Positions 16,970 to 26,170 of a stretch of 64,000 nucleotides of DNA are shown here, piece after piece (positions within the stretch are counted from its first letter, which is position 1; the number at the start of each line of letters is the position of its first letter). Both the position numbers and the translations under genes were made by a program. The stretch comes from Marinobacter salinexigens (GTDB lineage Bacteria; Pseudomonadota; Gammaproteobacteria; Pseudomonadales; Oleiphilaceae), in the NCBI RefSeq assembly GCF_008370345.1, contig NZ_VTUU01000001.1, positions 792,223-856,222 of the forward strand, read 5' to 3'. The notes beneath the pieces are model-generated. The model saw only the letters and a program-made list of their open reading frames with translations. It had not been told where the DNA came from and searched no databases.

Positions 16970-18268
16970 TCAGGCCGCATCCAGGAAAATGAATTTCAGA
17001 ATGAATATGACGGCAATGGTTACCACGCTGGCATTCAGATCAGACCAGCGGCCACTCAGTGCCTTGACGATCGCATAGGTAATGAAGCCCAGGGCGATGC
17101 CGTTAGCGATTGAGAAGGTCAGTGGCATCATCAGTGCGGTTACGACAGCAGGTGCGGCATCGGTGATGTCATCCCAGTCCACCAGTTTCAGGCCGCCGGC
17201 CATGAGTACGGCGACATAGAGCAGGGCGGGAGCCGTGGCGTAGGCCGGAATGATGCTGGCGATAGGCGACAGCAACAGGCAGGCAAGGAACAGCAGGGCC
17301 ACAACAACGGCTGTCAGGCCGGTACGGCCACCGGCGGCAATACCCGCGGTAGACTCGATGTAGCTGGTGGTTGTGGAGGTACCCAGGGCGGCACCGGACA
17401 TGGTGGCAACGGAGTCTGACATCAGAGCGCGACCGAGGCGTGGCAGCTTACCGTCCTTGTCCAGCAGATTCCCTCTCTGGGCGGCGCCGATCAGGGTGCC
17501 GGAGGTGTCAAACAGATCTACAAACAGGAATGCAAACACAATGCTCACCAGCCCCACATTGAGAGCGCCGGCAATATCGAGCTCCAGGAAGGTAGGTGCC
17601 AGGCTCGGAGGTGCGGAAATGAATCCATCAAACTCCACCATGCCCAGCATCATCGCAACAGCTGTCACAGCGATGATGCCAATCATCACAGCGCCGGTAA
17701 TCTGGCGGAAAGACAGAGCGCAGATCAGCACAAAACCACCGAAGAACAGCAGGCTTTCGGCTACTTTGACATCGCCAAGGCCGACGAGTGTGGCTGGGTG
17801 ATCAACTACCACACCGGCATTCTTGAGTGCGATCAGCGCCAGAAAAAAACCGATACCTGCGGAAATGCCGAAACGCAGTGACATCGGGATGCTGTTGATG
17901 ATCCACTCCCGCACCTTGAAGATACTGAGCAGAAAGAAGATCAGGCCCGACAGGAAGACCGCGCCCAGCGCTACCTGCCAGCTGTATCCCATGCTCCCCA
18001 CTACCGTGAAGGAGAAGAAGGCATTCAGACCCATACCCGGAGCAAGGGCAATTGGGTAGTTTGCCCACAAGCCCATGATCAGCGTGCCGATGGTGGCTGC
18101 CAGGCAGGTGGCGACGAAGACGGCGCCAAAGTCCATGCCTGTGGCGGACAGGATACTGGGGTTGACCACGATAATGTACGCCATGGTCAGGAAGGTGGTG
18201 ATGCCCGCGACCACTTCTCTGCGAACAGTGGTGCCGTGGGCCTGGAGTTGGAACAGTCGCTCTAGCAT
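16970..18268 (-). CDS. NCS2-family adenine/guanine/hypoxanthine permease (AzgA-like)
   Basis: A 432-residue membrane protein with about 12 hydrophobic segments. The N-terminus TTVRREVVAGITTFLTMAY and the segment FLFVDLFDTSGTLIGAA are characteristic of the AzgA branch of NCS2 (E. coli AdeP/GhxP). It imports purine bases by proton symport. Immediately downstream is apt, which fits adenine as a substrate, but hypoxanthine or guanine cannot be excluded. 178 nt separate it from the gene upstream. Confidence 0.93.
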   Translation of the reverse strand: MLERLFQLQAHGTTVRREVVAGITTFLTMAYIIVVNPSILSATGMDFGAVFVATCLAATIGTLIMGLWANYPIALAPGMGLNAFFSFTVVGSMGYSWQVALGAVFLSGLIFFLLSIFKVREWIINSIPMSLRFGISAGIGFFLALIALKNAGVVVDHPATLVGLGDVKVAESLLFFGGFVLICALSFRQITGAVMIGIIAVTAVAMMLGMVEFDGFISAPPSLAPTFLELDIAGALNVGLVSIVFAFLFVDLFDTSGTLIGAAQRGNLLDKDGKLPRLGRALMSDSVATMSGAALGTSTTTSYIESTAGIAAGGRTGLTAVVVALLFLACLLLSPIASIIPAYATAPALLYVAVLMAGGLKLVDWDDITDAAPAVVTALMMPLTFSIANGIALGFITYAIVKALSGRWSDLNASVVTIAVIFILKFIFLDAA

Positions 18269-18446
18269 GACGTGCCTGCCTTTCAGGGTGCCAAAATGTG
18301 AAAGTTTGGGAATCTGGTTTGAACGGAAACCGAACTAGCGTGAAAAAACGGCAATGTTACCGGCTGATGATCCTCAGGCCAAGGGATGATCTGTGGTTCA
18401 GTTGTAGCCTCTGATGGATCGGTAGTGCCCGGATATCAAAGCCCCG

Positions 18447-19058
18447 TCAGGCCTTGTCCCGTTGCAGCCGGATATCAAAACGTACGGCTGCCATCCGTAC
18501 AATTACGATAAACAGAAGGCCAATGGTGAGCGGCAGTGTCTCGTTATGGAAATACCACTGACACACGAAATATAGCCAACAACCGGCAAATGAGATCGAG
18601 GCGTAGATCTGATCTTTTCGGAAAATGAACGGAACTTCGTTGCAGAGGGTGTCACGAAGCGCGCCGCCGAAGGTGCCGGTCATCACGCCGAGCAACGACG
18701 CAATGAACCAGGAATGGCCCAGATCCAGGGCAAGCTGCGCCCCCAGGATTGAAAAGATCCCCAGGCCGATAGCATCCGGGAACACGATCCGGGATTCCCG
18801 GATACGCTCGGCCCGGTTCCAGTAACTGAATACAATCGCCATGCATAGAATAAGAATCGGCTGCTCCTGATGCTTGATCCAGTACAGCGGATGGTTGTCC
18901 ATCATCAGGTCGCGAAGGGTTCCACCGCCCAACGCCGTAATAAAGCCGATGGTGAATACCCCCACAGGATCCATGTTCTTGGAGCGTGCCACGATCATGC
19001 CGGAGATGGCGAACGCGACAATTCCAATCATTTCAAGCAGGTAGATAATATCGAACAT
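18447..19058 (-). CDS. Trimeric intracellular cation (TRIC)-family channel, YicG/UPF0126 type
   Basis: A membrane protein with two tandem TRIC repeats. It has the paired GGG motifs (FITALGGGTLRDLMM and GVMTGTFGGALRDTLC) that mark the pore-lining kinked helices, and seven hydrophobic segments. Bacterial members conduct monovalent cations. I start it at the ATG at 19058 (MFDIIYLLEMIG), which matches the family N-terminus, rather than at the TTG at 19094. Confidence 0.9.
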   Translation of the reverse strand: MFDIIYLLEMIGIVAFAISGMIVARSKNMDPVGVFTIGFITALGGGTLRDLMMDNHPLYWIKHQEQPILILCMAIVFSYWNRAERIRESRIVFPDAIGLGIFSILGAQLALDLGHSWFIASLLGVMTGTFGGALRDTLCNEVPFIFRKDQIYASISFAGCWLYFVCQWYFHNETLPLTIGLLFIVIVRMAAVRFDIRLQRDKA

Positions 19059-19323
19059 GGCAGGCCCTGAAGGGAACTTGGAAAGCGGCAACAACGGGGC
19101 GGTTCAAGCCCCAAACAGGTGTGCGAAGGATAGCGAAAAAAGGGCTTTGAATCATCTGTCCGGTGATCAACTTGTGATAGCAGTATGTGCCTCATTGATA
19201 CCTTTCGGGCCGCCTATAAATAATACTAATAAAGTTCAATAAGCGATGATGATTTGCTTCATGGCCTTACTCTGGTTAGCGTCAACGATATAAATCAAGA
19301 ACAACGTCATCTCAGGAGCATCC

Positions 19324-20304
19324 ATGAAAGCAATCCTATGCAAGGAATACGGCACGGCGGACAAACTGGTCATTGAAGACGTTCCCAGCCCGGACGTGAA
19401 AGGGCGTGGAGTGAAAATCCGCGTGAAAGCGGCCGGCCTCAATTTCCCGGATACCCTGATAATCGAGAACAAATACCAGTTCAAACCACCGCTTCCGTTC
19501 TCACCGGGTGGTGAAATGTCGGGTGAAGTGATGGAAGTCGGGGAGCAGGTGACCCGATTCAAACCCGGTGATCGTGTAGCCGGGCTGACCGGCTTTGGTG
19601 CCTTTGCGGAAGAAATTGTGGTGGCTGAAGACCGGTTGCTACCGGTGCCGGATAGCATGTCAGACGAGAAGGCTGCTGCGTTCACCATGGTTTATGGCAC
19701 GTCCTACTACGCTCTGAAACAGCGTGCGAACATCCAGCCCGGCGAAACGTTGTTAGTGTTGGGCGCCAGTGGTGGTGTTGGGTTGGCAACGGTAGAACTT
19801 GGTAAGGCCATGGGCGCACGGGTCATCGCCGCCGCAAGCACCGCGGAGAAACTGGAAATCGCCAAAGCGGCGGGCGCAGATGAGGTCATCAACTACTCGG
19901 AAGAGTCCCTCAAGGACGCCGCCAAGAATCTCACCAAGGGCAAAGGCGTGGATGTTATCTACGATCCAGTCGGTGGTGAATTCACCGAGCAAGCTCTGCG
20001 TGCAATGGCCTGGAACGGCCGCCATCTGGTGATCGGCTTTGCGGCTGGTGACATCCCGAAAATCCCCGCCAACCTCACATTGCTCAAGGGCTGCTCCGTT
20101 GTGGGCGTTTTCTGGGGTGACTTCACTCGCCGTGAACCGGAAGTGAATGCACAGAACATGATGGATCTGATGAAACTGTTCGCGGAAGGCAAGATCGATC
20201 CGAAGATCAGCCAGGTCTACGAATTCGATGAGTATGTTGATGCTCTGGGAGCTTTGACAGGTCGCAAGGCTACCGGAAAAGTGGTGCTTAAAATCGGCTC
20301 CTGA
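19324..20304 (+). CDS. Zinc-independent NADPH:quinone oxidoreductase, MDR superfamily
   Basis: A 326-residue medium-chain dehydrogenase/reductase of the quinone oxidoreductase type. The NADPH-binding segment is LLVLGASGGVGLATVELGKA (about 142-161), and YGTSYYALKQRANIQPGETL precedes it. No structural zinc cysteine cluster is present. CAGGAG lies just upstream of the ATG. It is convergent with the end of the atu operon, with a palindromic repeat element in the intervening 188 bp. A role in terpene or quinone metabolism is possible but only suggested by position. Confidence 0.92.
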   Translation: MKAILCKEYGTADKLVIEDVPSPDVKGRGVKIRVKAAGLNFPDTLIIENKYQFKPPLPFSPGGEMSGEVMEVGEQVTRFKPGDRVAGLTGFGAFAEEIVVAEDRLLPVPDSMSDEKAAAFTMVYGTSYYALKQRANIQPGETLLVLGASGGVGLATVELGKAMGARVIAAASTAEKLEIAKAAGADEVINYSEESLKDAAKNLTKGKGVDVIYDPVGGEFTEQALRAMAWNGRHLVIGFAAGDIPKIPANLTLLKGCSVVGVFWGDFTRREPEVNAQNMMDLMKLFAEGKIDPKISQVYEFDEYVDALGALTGRKATGKVVLKIGS

Positions 20305-20331
20305 ACATCCCTATCCCCCTAAGGTCGGATA

Positions 20332-20441
20332 AGTGAGTGGTGGGGCCCACGCCCAAAAATGTCGGAGGCCATGGATGGCCGGAGCCAAGCGCACATGGAT
20401 GTGCTAGTAGCGGTTTTTGGGCGTGGGCCCCACCACTCACT
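20332..20441. repeat. Palindromic element copy 1: 54-nt core with 28-bp private inverted arms
   Basis: Left arm 20332-20359 and right arm 20414-20441 are perfect reverse complements over 28 bp (inner ends AAAAA/TTTTT). Between them lies a 54-nt core, 20360-20413, which differs from copy 3 at 3 positions and from copy 2 at 6. The core can form two hairpins, GGCCA-TGGA-TGGCC and GCACA-TGGA-TGTGC. The arms share no sequence with the arms of the other two copies. It lies between the convergent ends of the quinone oxidoreductase gene and atuH, where it could also act as a terminator. Confidence 0.95.
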
Positions 20442-20492
20442 AACTCCCAACCACGCAGGCTGGGAGCCGTTTGAGACCGCTCATTCCGAAAG

Positions 20493-22322
20493 TCAGAAGT
20501 TCACATTGCCGGAATCAATATCGCCGGCCAGTTCCGGTGTGAGCCGGGTGTAACCGTCTGAGCGCGGTAGCCAGGCGAACACCTCTTCGTGGGGGCGATC
20601 CAGAGAGTAGCCGAGTTTCTGGATGTCCACTTTCCGGTATTTGAACGTACCGGTTTTTTCGATGGCGTGAGTCACGCGCACGAACACGGGAATGGCATAG
20701 GGCGGCAGGTTGTCTTTCAGGTAGGCAAACAGCCGGTTGATGTCGAAGTCCTTTCCATTGTTCTGGGGAACCAGCGTAACCATTCCGGCCTTGCCGTTGG
20801 TATTGGGAATCTCGATGCCGTATACGATGGCCTCTTCGAGCATGCCCGAGCCGTCGAGGATGTTTTCAACTTCCGTGGTCGATACGTTCTCGCCTTTCCA
20901 GCGGAAGGTATCGCCCATACGATCCACAAACTGCAGGTGGCGGCAGCCGATTTCACGAAGTACATCGCCAGTGTTGAACCAGGAGTCACCTTTTTTGAAC
21001 CCGTCCCTCAGGATGGATTTTTCGGTGGCTTCTTTCTGGGTGTAGCCCTCGAAGGCCCACTTTTTGGTGATTTCGCCGATCAGCAGCCCGGGTTCGCCCT
21101 TGTCGACCTCTTCCATGAAGCCTCGGCTGTTGCGGATCGGGTCCCGCGTGCCGTCATGGAACTTCACGAGTTTATAGGGTGCCGTGGAGAAACCGACGGT
21201 GTTGTCCATGTTGAAGAAATTGCTGAAGCCGATATTGCCCTCGCTGGAGGCATAGAGTTCCGCGACTTTTTCGATGCCAAAGCGATCCTTGAACTCTTTC
21301 CATATCGAGGGGCGCAGGCCGTTGCCTATCATCTTGGTCAGGCTGTGGTTTCGATCCTGATCACTTGCTGGCTGATTCAGCAGGTAACGGCAGAGCTCGC
21401 CAACATAGCCGAACGTGGTGGCGTGGTAGCGGCGGATGTCGTTCCAGAATGCGCTTGCAGAGAACTTTCTCCGGATGGCAATCGCCGATCCGCCAGCGAG
21501 GACCGAGCCCCAGCAGACGATCAGAGCGGTCGCGTGGTAAAGGGGGAGTGTGCAATAAAGTACGTCTTCGGGTTCCATGGAGAGGGACATCAGGCCAAAA
21601 CCACCGTAGGCCTTGATGAACTTCCGGTGTGAGCCGGGTGCCGCTTTGGGCAGTCCTGTTGTGCCGGAGGTATAAATGTATACCGCCGTGTCGCCCATCT
21701 TTGGCGAGTCGCTCAGGACCGGGTTGTCGCGGTTATAGGTGCTGACGGCCTGGGCCATGTTCAGGTAGCCCTCCGGTTCGTCGCCGAAAACGGCCAGTGT
21801 ATTGGTGTCTGCCATAAACAGGAATGGGTTGGCATGTCCTGTTTTCAGATCGTCCCGAACATCGTTGAACGTTTCGACGAGTTCTTCACCAACCACCACC
21901 ATTGAGGGCTCTATCAGGTTTATGGAGTGGGTGAGTACCTTGCCTTTCTGGGAGGTGTTAAGCATGGCGCAGGCTACGCCAAGCTTGGCTGCACCGGCAA
22001 CGACGGCCAGCAACTCCGGCCGGTTTTCCAGTAATACCGCGATGGCGTCGCCTTTTTGCAGGCCCCGGGCCTGTAAGAAGCGGGCAATCTGGTTGGCCCA
22101 GCCGTTGAATTCACGCCAGCTCAGGGAGCGGTCTTCAAAGAGTACGGCGGGGCGTTGGGCGTATTTTTCAGCGTTTTGTTCGATCAGAGTACCAAGGGTT
22201 AACTCCTTGTTCTCATTGTCGACCGCGTAGTAGTAAAACCCTTTCGCAATAGAGGGCAGGCGCCGCAGGACGCCAGGCAGGCTGCGTGCGATGTCCAGGG
22301 CTGATACTGTGTTGTCAGTCAT
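20493..22322 (-). CDS. atuH: Long-chain / very-long-chain acyl-CoA synthetase (AtuH-like, FATP type)
   Basis: A 609-residue AMP-forming synthetase. The P-loop is YIYTSGTTGLPKAAPGSHRK, and the motifs YASSEGNIGF and DRMGDTFRWKGENVSTTEVE are those of the FadD6/FATP branch. It would activate terpenoid or branched fatty acids (for example citronellate) to CoA thioesters in the cytoplasm. It is the last gene of the minus-strand atu cluster, 66 nt after atuG, in the same order as in Pseudomonas aeruginosa. Confidence 0.88.
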   Translation of the reverse strand: MTDNTVSALDIARSLPGVLRRLPSIAKGFYYYAVDNENKELTLGTLIEQNAEKYAQRPAVLFEDRSLSWREFNGWANQIARFLQARGLQKGDAIAVLLENRPELLAVVAGAAKLGVACAMLNTSQKGKVLTHSINLIEPSMVVVGEELVETFNDVRDDLKTGHANPFLFMADTNTLAVFGDEPEGYLNMAQAVSTYNRDNPVLSDSPKMGDTAVYIYTSGTTGLPKAAPGSHRKFIKAYGGFGLMSLSMEPEDVLYCTLPLYHATALIVCWGSVLAGGSAIAIRRKFSASAFWNDIRRYHATTFGYVGELCRYLLNQPASDQDRNHSLTKMIGNGLRPSIWKEFKDRFGIEKVAELYASSEGNIGFSNFFNMDNTVGFSTAPYKLVKFHDGTRDPIRNSRGFMEEVDKGEPGLLIGEITKKWAFEGYTQKEATEKSILRDGFKKGDSWFNTGDVLREIGCRHLQFVDRMGDTFRWKGENVSTTEVENILDGSGMLEEAIVYGIEIPNTNGKAGMVTLVPQNNGKDFDINRLFAYLKDNLPPYAIPVFVRVTHAIEKTGTFKYRKVDIQKLGYSLDRPHEEVFAWLPRSDGYTRLTPELAGDIDSGNVNF

Positions 22323-22388
22323 GATTGCTCCCGTAGGCAGTCCATTATTTTCTGTTTTGTCTGTTCCTTGCCCCGGGGTCAGATGGGG

Positions 22389-23216
22389 TTACTCCAGAAA
22401 CAGATCCGGCATCAGTTGTTTGTTACCAGCGCTATACCGGTAGTGATCAAAGTCCGTTACGCCCTCGGCTCTGAGGACATTTTCATCAATGAGGTTTTCA
22501 CCGCTGAGTTCGCTGGCACTCTTGCCCAGGATGCTGACAGCGGCATCGGCCATAATCTCGGGTTTCCTGCCGTGGGCCATCAATTCTGCACCACCTGCCT
22601 CAAATTCGATGGCTGCAGTGGATATCAGGGTTTTCGGCCAAAGGGTATTCACAGCAATACCGTAACGTTTAAATTCTTCGGCCATGCCCATGCTCAGCAT
22701 AGTCATCGCATATTTCGTTGTGGTGTAGGGCCCATATTGGGCGAACCACTTTTTATCCAGGTTCAGCGGCGGCGAAAGGCTGAGGATATGAGCCTGATCC
22801 GAAGTCCTGAGATACGGCAAAGCGGCCTGACTGCAGGAGAACACCGCACGGGCGTTTACCTGATGCATAAGGTCGTAGCGGCTGACCTTCAGGTTCTCAA
22901 CACCGGTTAACCGGATTGCGCCTGCGTTATTGACCAGAGCGTCAATGCCACCAAAATGTTCCGCGGCTTCATCTATCCGCTGCTTTACCTGGTCCTCATT
23001 ACGGACATCCAGTACCAAAGGCAGGGCTTTGCCACCCGCAGCCTCGATTTCTTCAGCAACCGTATGGATGGTGCCAGGAAGTTTAGGGTGGGGAGTGTCG
23101 GATTTGGCGGCGATCACCACATTGGCCCCTTGTTTGGCGCAGGCCAGAGCGATGGCTCTGCCGATACCCCGGCTCCCCCCGGTAATAAATATGGTTCGAC
23201 TGCTTAACTTGTCCAT
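22389..23216 (-). CDS. atuG: Short-chain dehydrogenase/reductase, HSDL2-like (AtuG)
   Basis: A 275-residue SDR with TGGSRGIG near the N-terminus, NNAGAI, and the catalytic YTTTK (YxxxK) in GPYTTTKYAMTML. The C-terminal half resembles the SDR domain of HSDL2-type enzymes. In the atu pathway it is proposed to oxidise or reduce a hydroxyacyl or aldehyde intermediate; the exact reaction is unproven. Its ATG overlaps the atuF stop codon (TGATG), so the two are translationally coupled. Confidence 0.87.
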   Translation of the reverse strand: MDKLSSRTIFITGGSRGIGRAIALACAKQGANVVIAAKSDTPHPKLPGTIHTVAEEIEAAGGKALPLVLDVRNEDQVKQRIDEAAEHFGGIDALVNNAGAIRLTGVENLKVSRYDLMHQVNARAVFSCSQAALPYLRTSDQAHILSLSPPLNLDKKWFAQYGPYTTTKYAMTMLSMGMAEEFKRYGIAVNTLWPKTLISTAAIEFEAGGAELMAHGRKPEIMADAAVSILGKSASELSGENLIDENVLRAEGVTDFDHYRYSAGNKQLMPDLFLE

Positions 23217-25183
23217 CAGGCATTCTCCTGTTCAGTGTTATCAATTGTTATGACTTCCATCAGTAACTGGTTACGCTGGACCTGGTCCCCTTTGTTGACC
23301 AGAAGCTGACCCGCGATACCATCACGGCCGGCTTTCACCGGATGCTCCATTTTCATGGCTTCCAGCACCACCAGAGTGTCGCCCCGTTGCACCTGGGCAC
23401 CGGGTTCAATCAACACATCGATAACTGCACCGTCCATAGTTGCCTGTACCCGGCCATTGCAGGTTCCACCTGTGGTTTCTGTCGGTTGATGGGTCACATC
23501 TCTGACAGACCAGGATTGGCCGGATGCCTGCAAATATAGGTAATCACCCTGACGATGATATTGGCAACGCTGACGAATGCCGTTGTCGATAATGCACAGC
23601 TCATCCTGATCCATGCTTACAACTTCAAAACTGTGTGTGCTGGTGCCAGACCGTACAGTCCATAGGTTGCCAGTGTGGCTCAGGGTTAATTCAACGGTGC
23701 TTTCACCCGCTTCAAGTTTCAGTGGTGTCGCCGTGGTGAGCGTGTTGCTCCAGGTCGCTTGGCCTGAAATGCCGTGGTTCAGAATGCCGCCAGCAATGGC
23801 GAGTTCCCGTATGCCCATTGTCTGAGGCAAGGTGGACGGATCACCCTTGAGGTGTTGTTGCAGGAACGCGGTCGTTGCCTCACCTTCACCGAAGGTGTCG
23901 TTGCTGATGATGCGGCTGAGAAAGTGCCGGTTGGTGGTTACGCCGAAAATCGTCGTATCCTCGAGTGCGCGAATCAGCCGGCGCCGGGCTTCGTCCCGGT
24001 TGCAGCCCCAGGCAATGACCTTTGCCAGCATCGGGTCGTAGTGCGGGGTAACGCTGTCGCCTGAGCGAACGCCGGTGTCGAAGCGGATGCCATCGCCCTG
24101 TGCTGGACGGAATTGCTGCAGGACACCGGTTTGAGGTGTAAATTCCTGTGCGGGATCCTCGGCATAGAGGCGGACTTCGATGGCGTGGCCATCCAGTTTT
24201 ATCTGGTTCTGGCTCAGCGGCAGCGGAAGGCCTTCGGCAACTGACAGCTGCCAGGCGACAAGATCCTGTCCGGTAATCAATTCAGTCACCGGGTGCTCTA
24301 CCTGAAGCCGGGTGTTCATTTCCAGGAAGTAGAAATTCCGGTCCTTGTCCACCAGGAATTCGACGGTACCTGCGCCTTCGTACTGGCAGGCTAACGCCGC
24401 TTTTACCGCAGCTTGCCCCATCGCTTCCCGGAGTTCCGGGGTGACGAAAGGAGACGGGGCTTCTTCAACCACTTTCTGGTGTCTGCGCTGGATGGAACAG
24501 TCCCGCTCTCCAAGATAAACGGCGTTGCCGTGCTGGTCTGCGAAGACCTGTATCTCAACGTGCCGGGGTTCGATAACCGCTTTTTCCAGGATCAGTTCGT
24601 CATCGCCAAAGGCCTGTCTGGCTTCGGAGCGTGCACGTTTGATGTTGTCGGCCAGTTCGCTGTCGTTCTGAACCAGTCGCATTCCCCGTCCACCGCCACC
24701 GGCTGAGGCTTTGATCATCAGCGGGTAGCCGATGTCTGAGGCTGCGGAGATCAGTTCTTCATCGGAGGCATTGTTGCCTTCGTAACCGGGGACAACGGGA
24801 ACGCCGGCGTCCTGCATGGCAATTTTGGAGCGTCGTTTGCTGCCCATAAGTTCGATGGCGGACGCTGGCGGGCCAACGAAGACTATACCGGCTGTCTCGC
24901 AGGCTTCGGCAAAGGCGGCATTTTCAGACAGAAATCCGTAGCCGGGGTGAATGCAGTCGGCACCGGTCTTCTTCGCGGCGTCCAGGATGGCTCCCGCATT
25001 CAGGTACGAAGCGGAAACCTGAGCCGGCCCTATGCAAACGGCCTCATCAGCCATCTCGACATGCAGGGCGTTGGCGTCGGCTTCCGAGTAAACGGCTACT
25101 GTGCGATAACCCAGGGATTTTGCTGTGCGAATCACTCTGACGGCGATTTCGCCTCGGTTGGCTATCAGGAGTTTAGTTAGCAT
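23216..25183 (-). CDS. atuF: Geranyl-CoA carboxylase alpha subunit (biotin carboxylase + BCCP), AtuF
   Basis: A 655-residue biotin-dependent carboxylase alpha subunit. The ATP-grasp biotin carboxylase domain fills the N-terminal 450 residues (LIANRGEIAVRVIRTAKSLG, KASAGGGGRGMR, FLEMNTRLQVEHPVTE). A C-terminal biotinyl domain carries EAMKMEH, whose lysine is biotinylated. It partners AtuC to carboxylate geranyl-CoA to isohexenylglutaconyl-CoA. Methylcrotonyl-CoA carboxylase is a close relative, and the assignment rests on the surrounding atu genes. A palindromic element separates it from atuE. Confidence 0.9.
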   Translation of the reverse strand: MLTKLLIANRGEIAVRVIRTAKSLGYRTVAVYSEADANALHVEMADEAVCIGPAQVSASYLNAGAILDAAKKTGADCIHPGYGFLSENAAFAEACETAGIVFVGPPASAIELMGSKRRSKIAMQDAGVPVVPGYEGNNASDEELISAASDIGYPLMIKASAGGGGRGMRLVQNDSELADNIKRARSEARQAFGDDELILEKAVIEPRHVEIQVFADQHGNAVYLGERDCSIQRRHQKVVEEAPSPFVTPELREAMGQAAVKAALACQYEGAGTVEFLVDKDRNFYFLEMNTRLQVEHPVTELITGQDLVAWQLSVAEGLPLPLSQNQIKLDGHAIEVRLYAEDPAQEFTPQTGVLQQFRPAQGDGIRFDTGVRSGDSVTPHYDPMLAKVIAWGCNRDEARRRLIRALEDTTIFGVTTNRHFLSRIISNDTFGEGEATTAFLQQHLKGDPSTLPQTMGIRELAIAGGILNHGISGQATWSNTLTTATPLKLEAGESTVELTLSHTGNLWTVRSGTSTHSFEVVSMDQDELCIIDNGIRQRCQYHRQGDYLYLQASGQSWSVRDVTHQPTETTGGTCNGRVQATMDGAVIDVLIEPGAQVQRGDTLVVLEAMKMEHPVKAGRDGIAGQLLVNKGDQVQRNQLLMEVITIDNTEQENA

Positions 25184-25209
25184 TGTTCTGGTCTCGCTTT
25201 GGGGGGGGC

Positions 25210-25319
25210 GGGTATGCAGGTAGGGGGCATCAGAAAACCGCTACGAGCACGTCCATGTGCGCTTGTTTCCGGCCATCCTTGGCCTCCAACATTTTCTGAT
25301 GCCCCCTACCTGCATACCC
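25210..25319. repeat. Palindromic element copy 2 (core inverted), between atuE and atuF
   Basis: Arms 25210-25237 and 25292-25319 are perfect 28-bp reverse complements (inner ends AAAA/TTTT). The core at 25238-25291 is, on the minus strand, the same 54-nt core as in copies 1 and 3 with 6 differences from each. Its two hairpins become GGCCA-AGGA-TGGCC and GCAC-ATGGAC-GTGC. The arms are private to this copy. A run of eight G (25201-25208) adjoins it. It fills most of the 145-bp gap between atuE and atuF. Confidence 0.95.
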
Positions 25320-25328
25320 TCTCCGCGA

Positions 25329-26150
25329 TCATTCTTGATTTCCTGCCCAGGCGGGCGGGCGCTTCTGCATGAAGGCCAGGGTGCCTTCTGCGCCTTCATC
25401 GCCTCGTATAGCCTCGGCGAATTTCTCCGCTGCACTGTCCAGTAAGCCGCTCATGGATTCATGGCCGACCCGGTGCAGTAGCGCTTTGGTTTCAGCGGTT
25501 GCCACCGGAGCGCAGTGACGCACTCGTTCGATGGCCTGGCCGATCATTTCCCGGAGCTCGTCATCGGAATGTGCTGTCTGATGAACGATGCCGAGACGAC
25601 ACGCTTCTTCGGCGCCGATTCGCAGTCCCAGCAGAGCCAACCTTCGGGCCTGGGTCAGGCCGATGCGTTCCACCACAAACGGGGCAATCTGGGCTGGTAT
25701 GACGCCGAGAGTGGTTTCCGGCATGCCGAATTTGGCGGTTGCCCCGGCGATGGCGACGTCGGAGACGCAGGCCAGGCCGAATCCTCCACCCATCACTGCG
25801 CCTTCGGTTACGGCGATGACGACTTTGCTGGATTCGTTGACCTGCTGGATCATCTGACCGAAGGCCCGGTTTAGCCGGTAGAACGGATCAGCTTCGCCAT
25901 CTCCGGCCTGTTGCCCCCGTGCTCCGGCCATGTCCTTGATGTCGCCACCAGCGCAGAAATGCCCACCGGCACCACGAATGACCACGGCCCGGATGTGCAG
26001 GTCCGATTCGATCTGGCTGAACACGGTTGAAAGTTCAGCCACCATTTGCAGGCTCATGGCGTTGCGGACGTCCGGGCGATTGATGGTGACGTGCAGCGCC
26101 GGGCCGTTCTTCTCAAGTAGCAGTGTTTCGCAATGAGGAAAGGATGCCAT
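25329..26150 (-). CDS. atuE: Isohexenylglutaconyl-CoA hydratase (enoyl-CoA hydratase family), AtuE
   Basis: A 273-residue crotonase-fold protein. The oxyanion-hole segments are GAGGHFCAGGDIKDMAG and the conserved GAVMGGGFGLACVSD, followed by GMPETTLGVIPAQ. I start it at the ATG at 26150 (MASFPHCETLLLEKNG), which has GGAGGAACAGTCA upstream; the frame is open further but that part does not resemble the family. In the atu pathway it hydrates isohexenylglutaconyl-CoA, a step homologous to methylglutaconyl-CoA hydratase. It starts 20 nt after atuD ends. Confidence 0.88.
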   Translation of the reverse strand: MASFPHCETLLLEKNGPALHVTINRPDVRNAMSLQMVAELSTVFSQIESDLHIRAVVIRGAGGHFCAGGDIKDMAGARGQQAGDGEADPFYRLNRAFGQMIQQVNESSKVVIAVTEGAVMGGGFGLACVSDVAIAGATAKFGMPETTLGVIPAQIAPFVVERIGLTQARRLALLGLRIGAEEACRLGIVHQTAHSDDELREMIGQAIERVRHCAPVATAETKALLHRVGHESMSGLLDSAAEKFAEAIRGDEGAEGTLAFMQKRPPAWAGNQE

Positions 26151-26170
26151 TGACTGTTCCTCCACCAACG

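Noticed and set aside
20359..20553. Short ORF starting MSEAMDGRSQAHMDVL
   Set aside because: It is read through the palindromic element core; the similar frame at 27481-27735 arises from the same repeat. No ribosome binding site, and the conservation is at DNA/RNA structure level.
20589..21632. 347-codon open frame on the plus strand
   Set aside because: Antisense to atuH, which shows full acyl-CoA synthetase motifs.
25201..25208. Run of eight G next to repeat copy 2
   Set aside because: May simply be a slippage-prone homopolymer in non-coding DNA; no gene frame depends on it.
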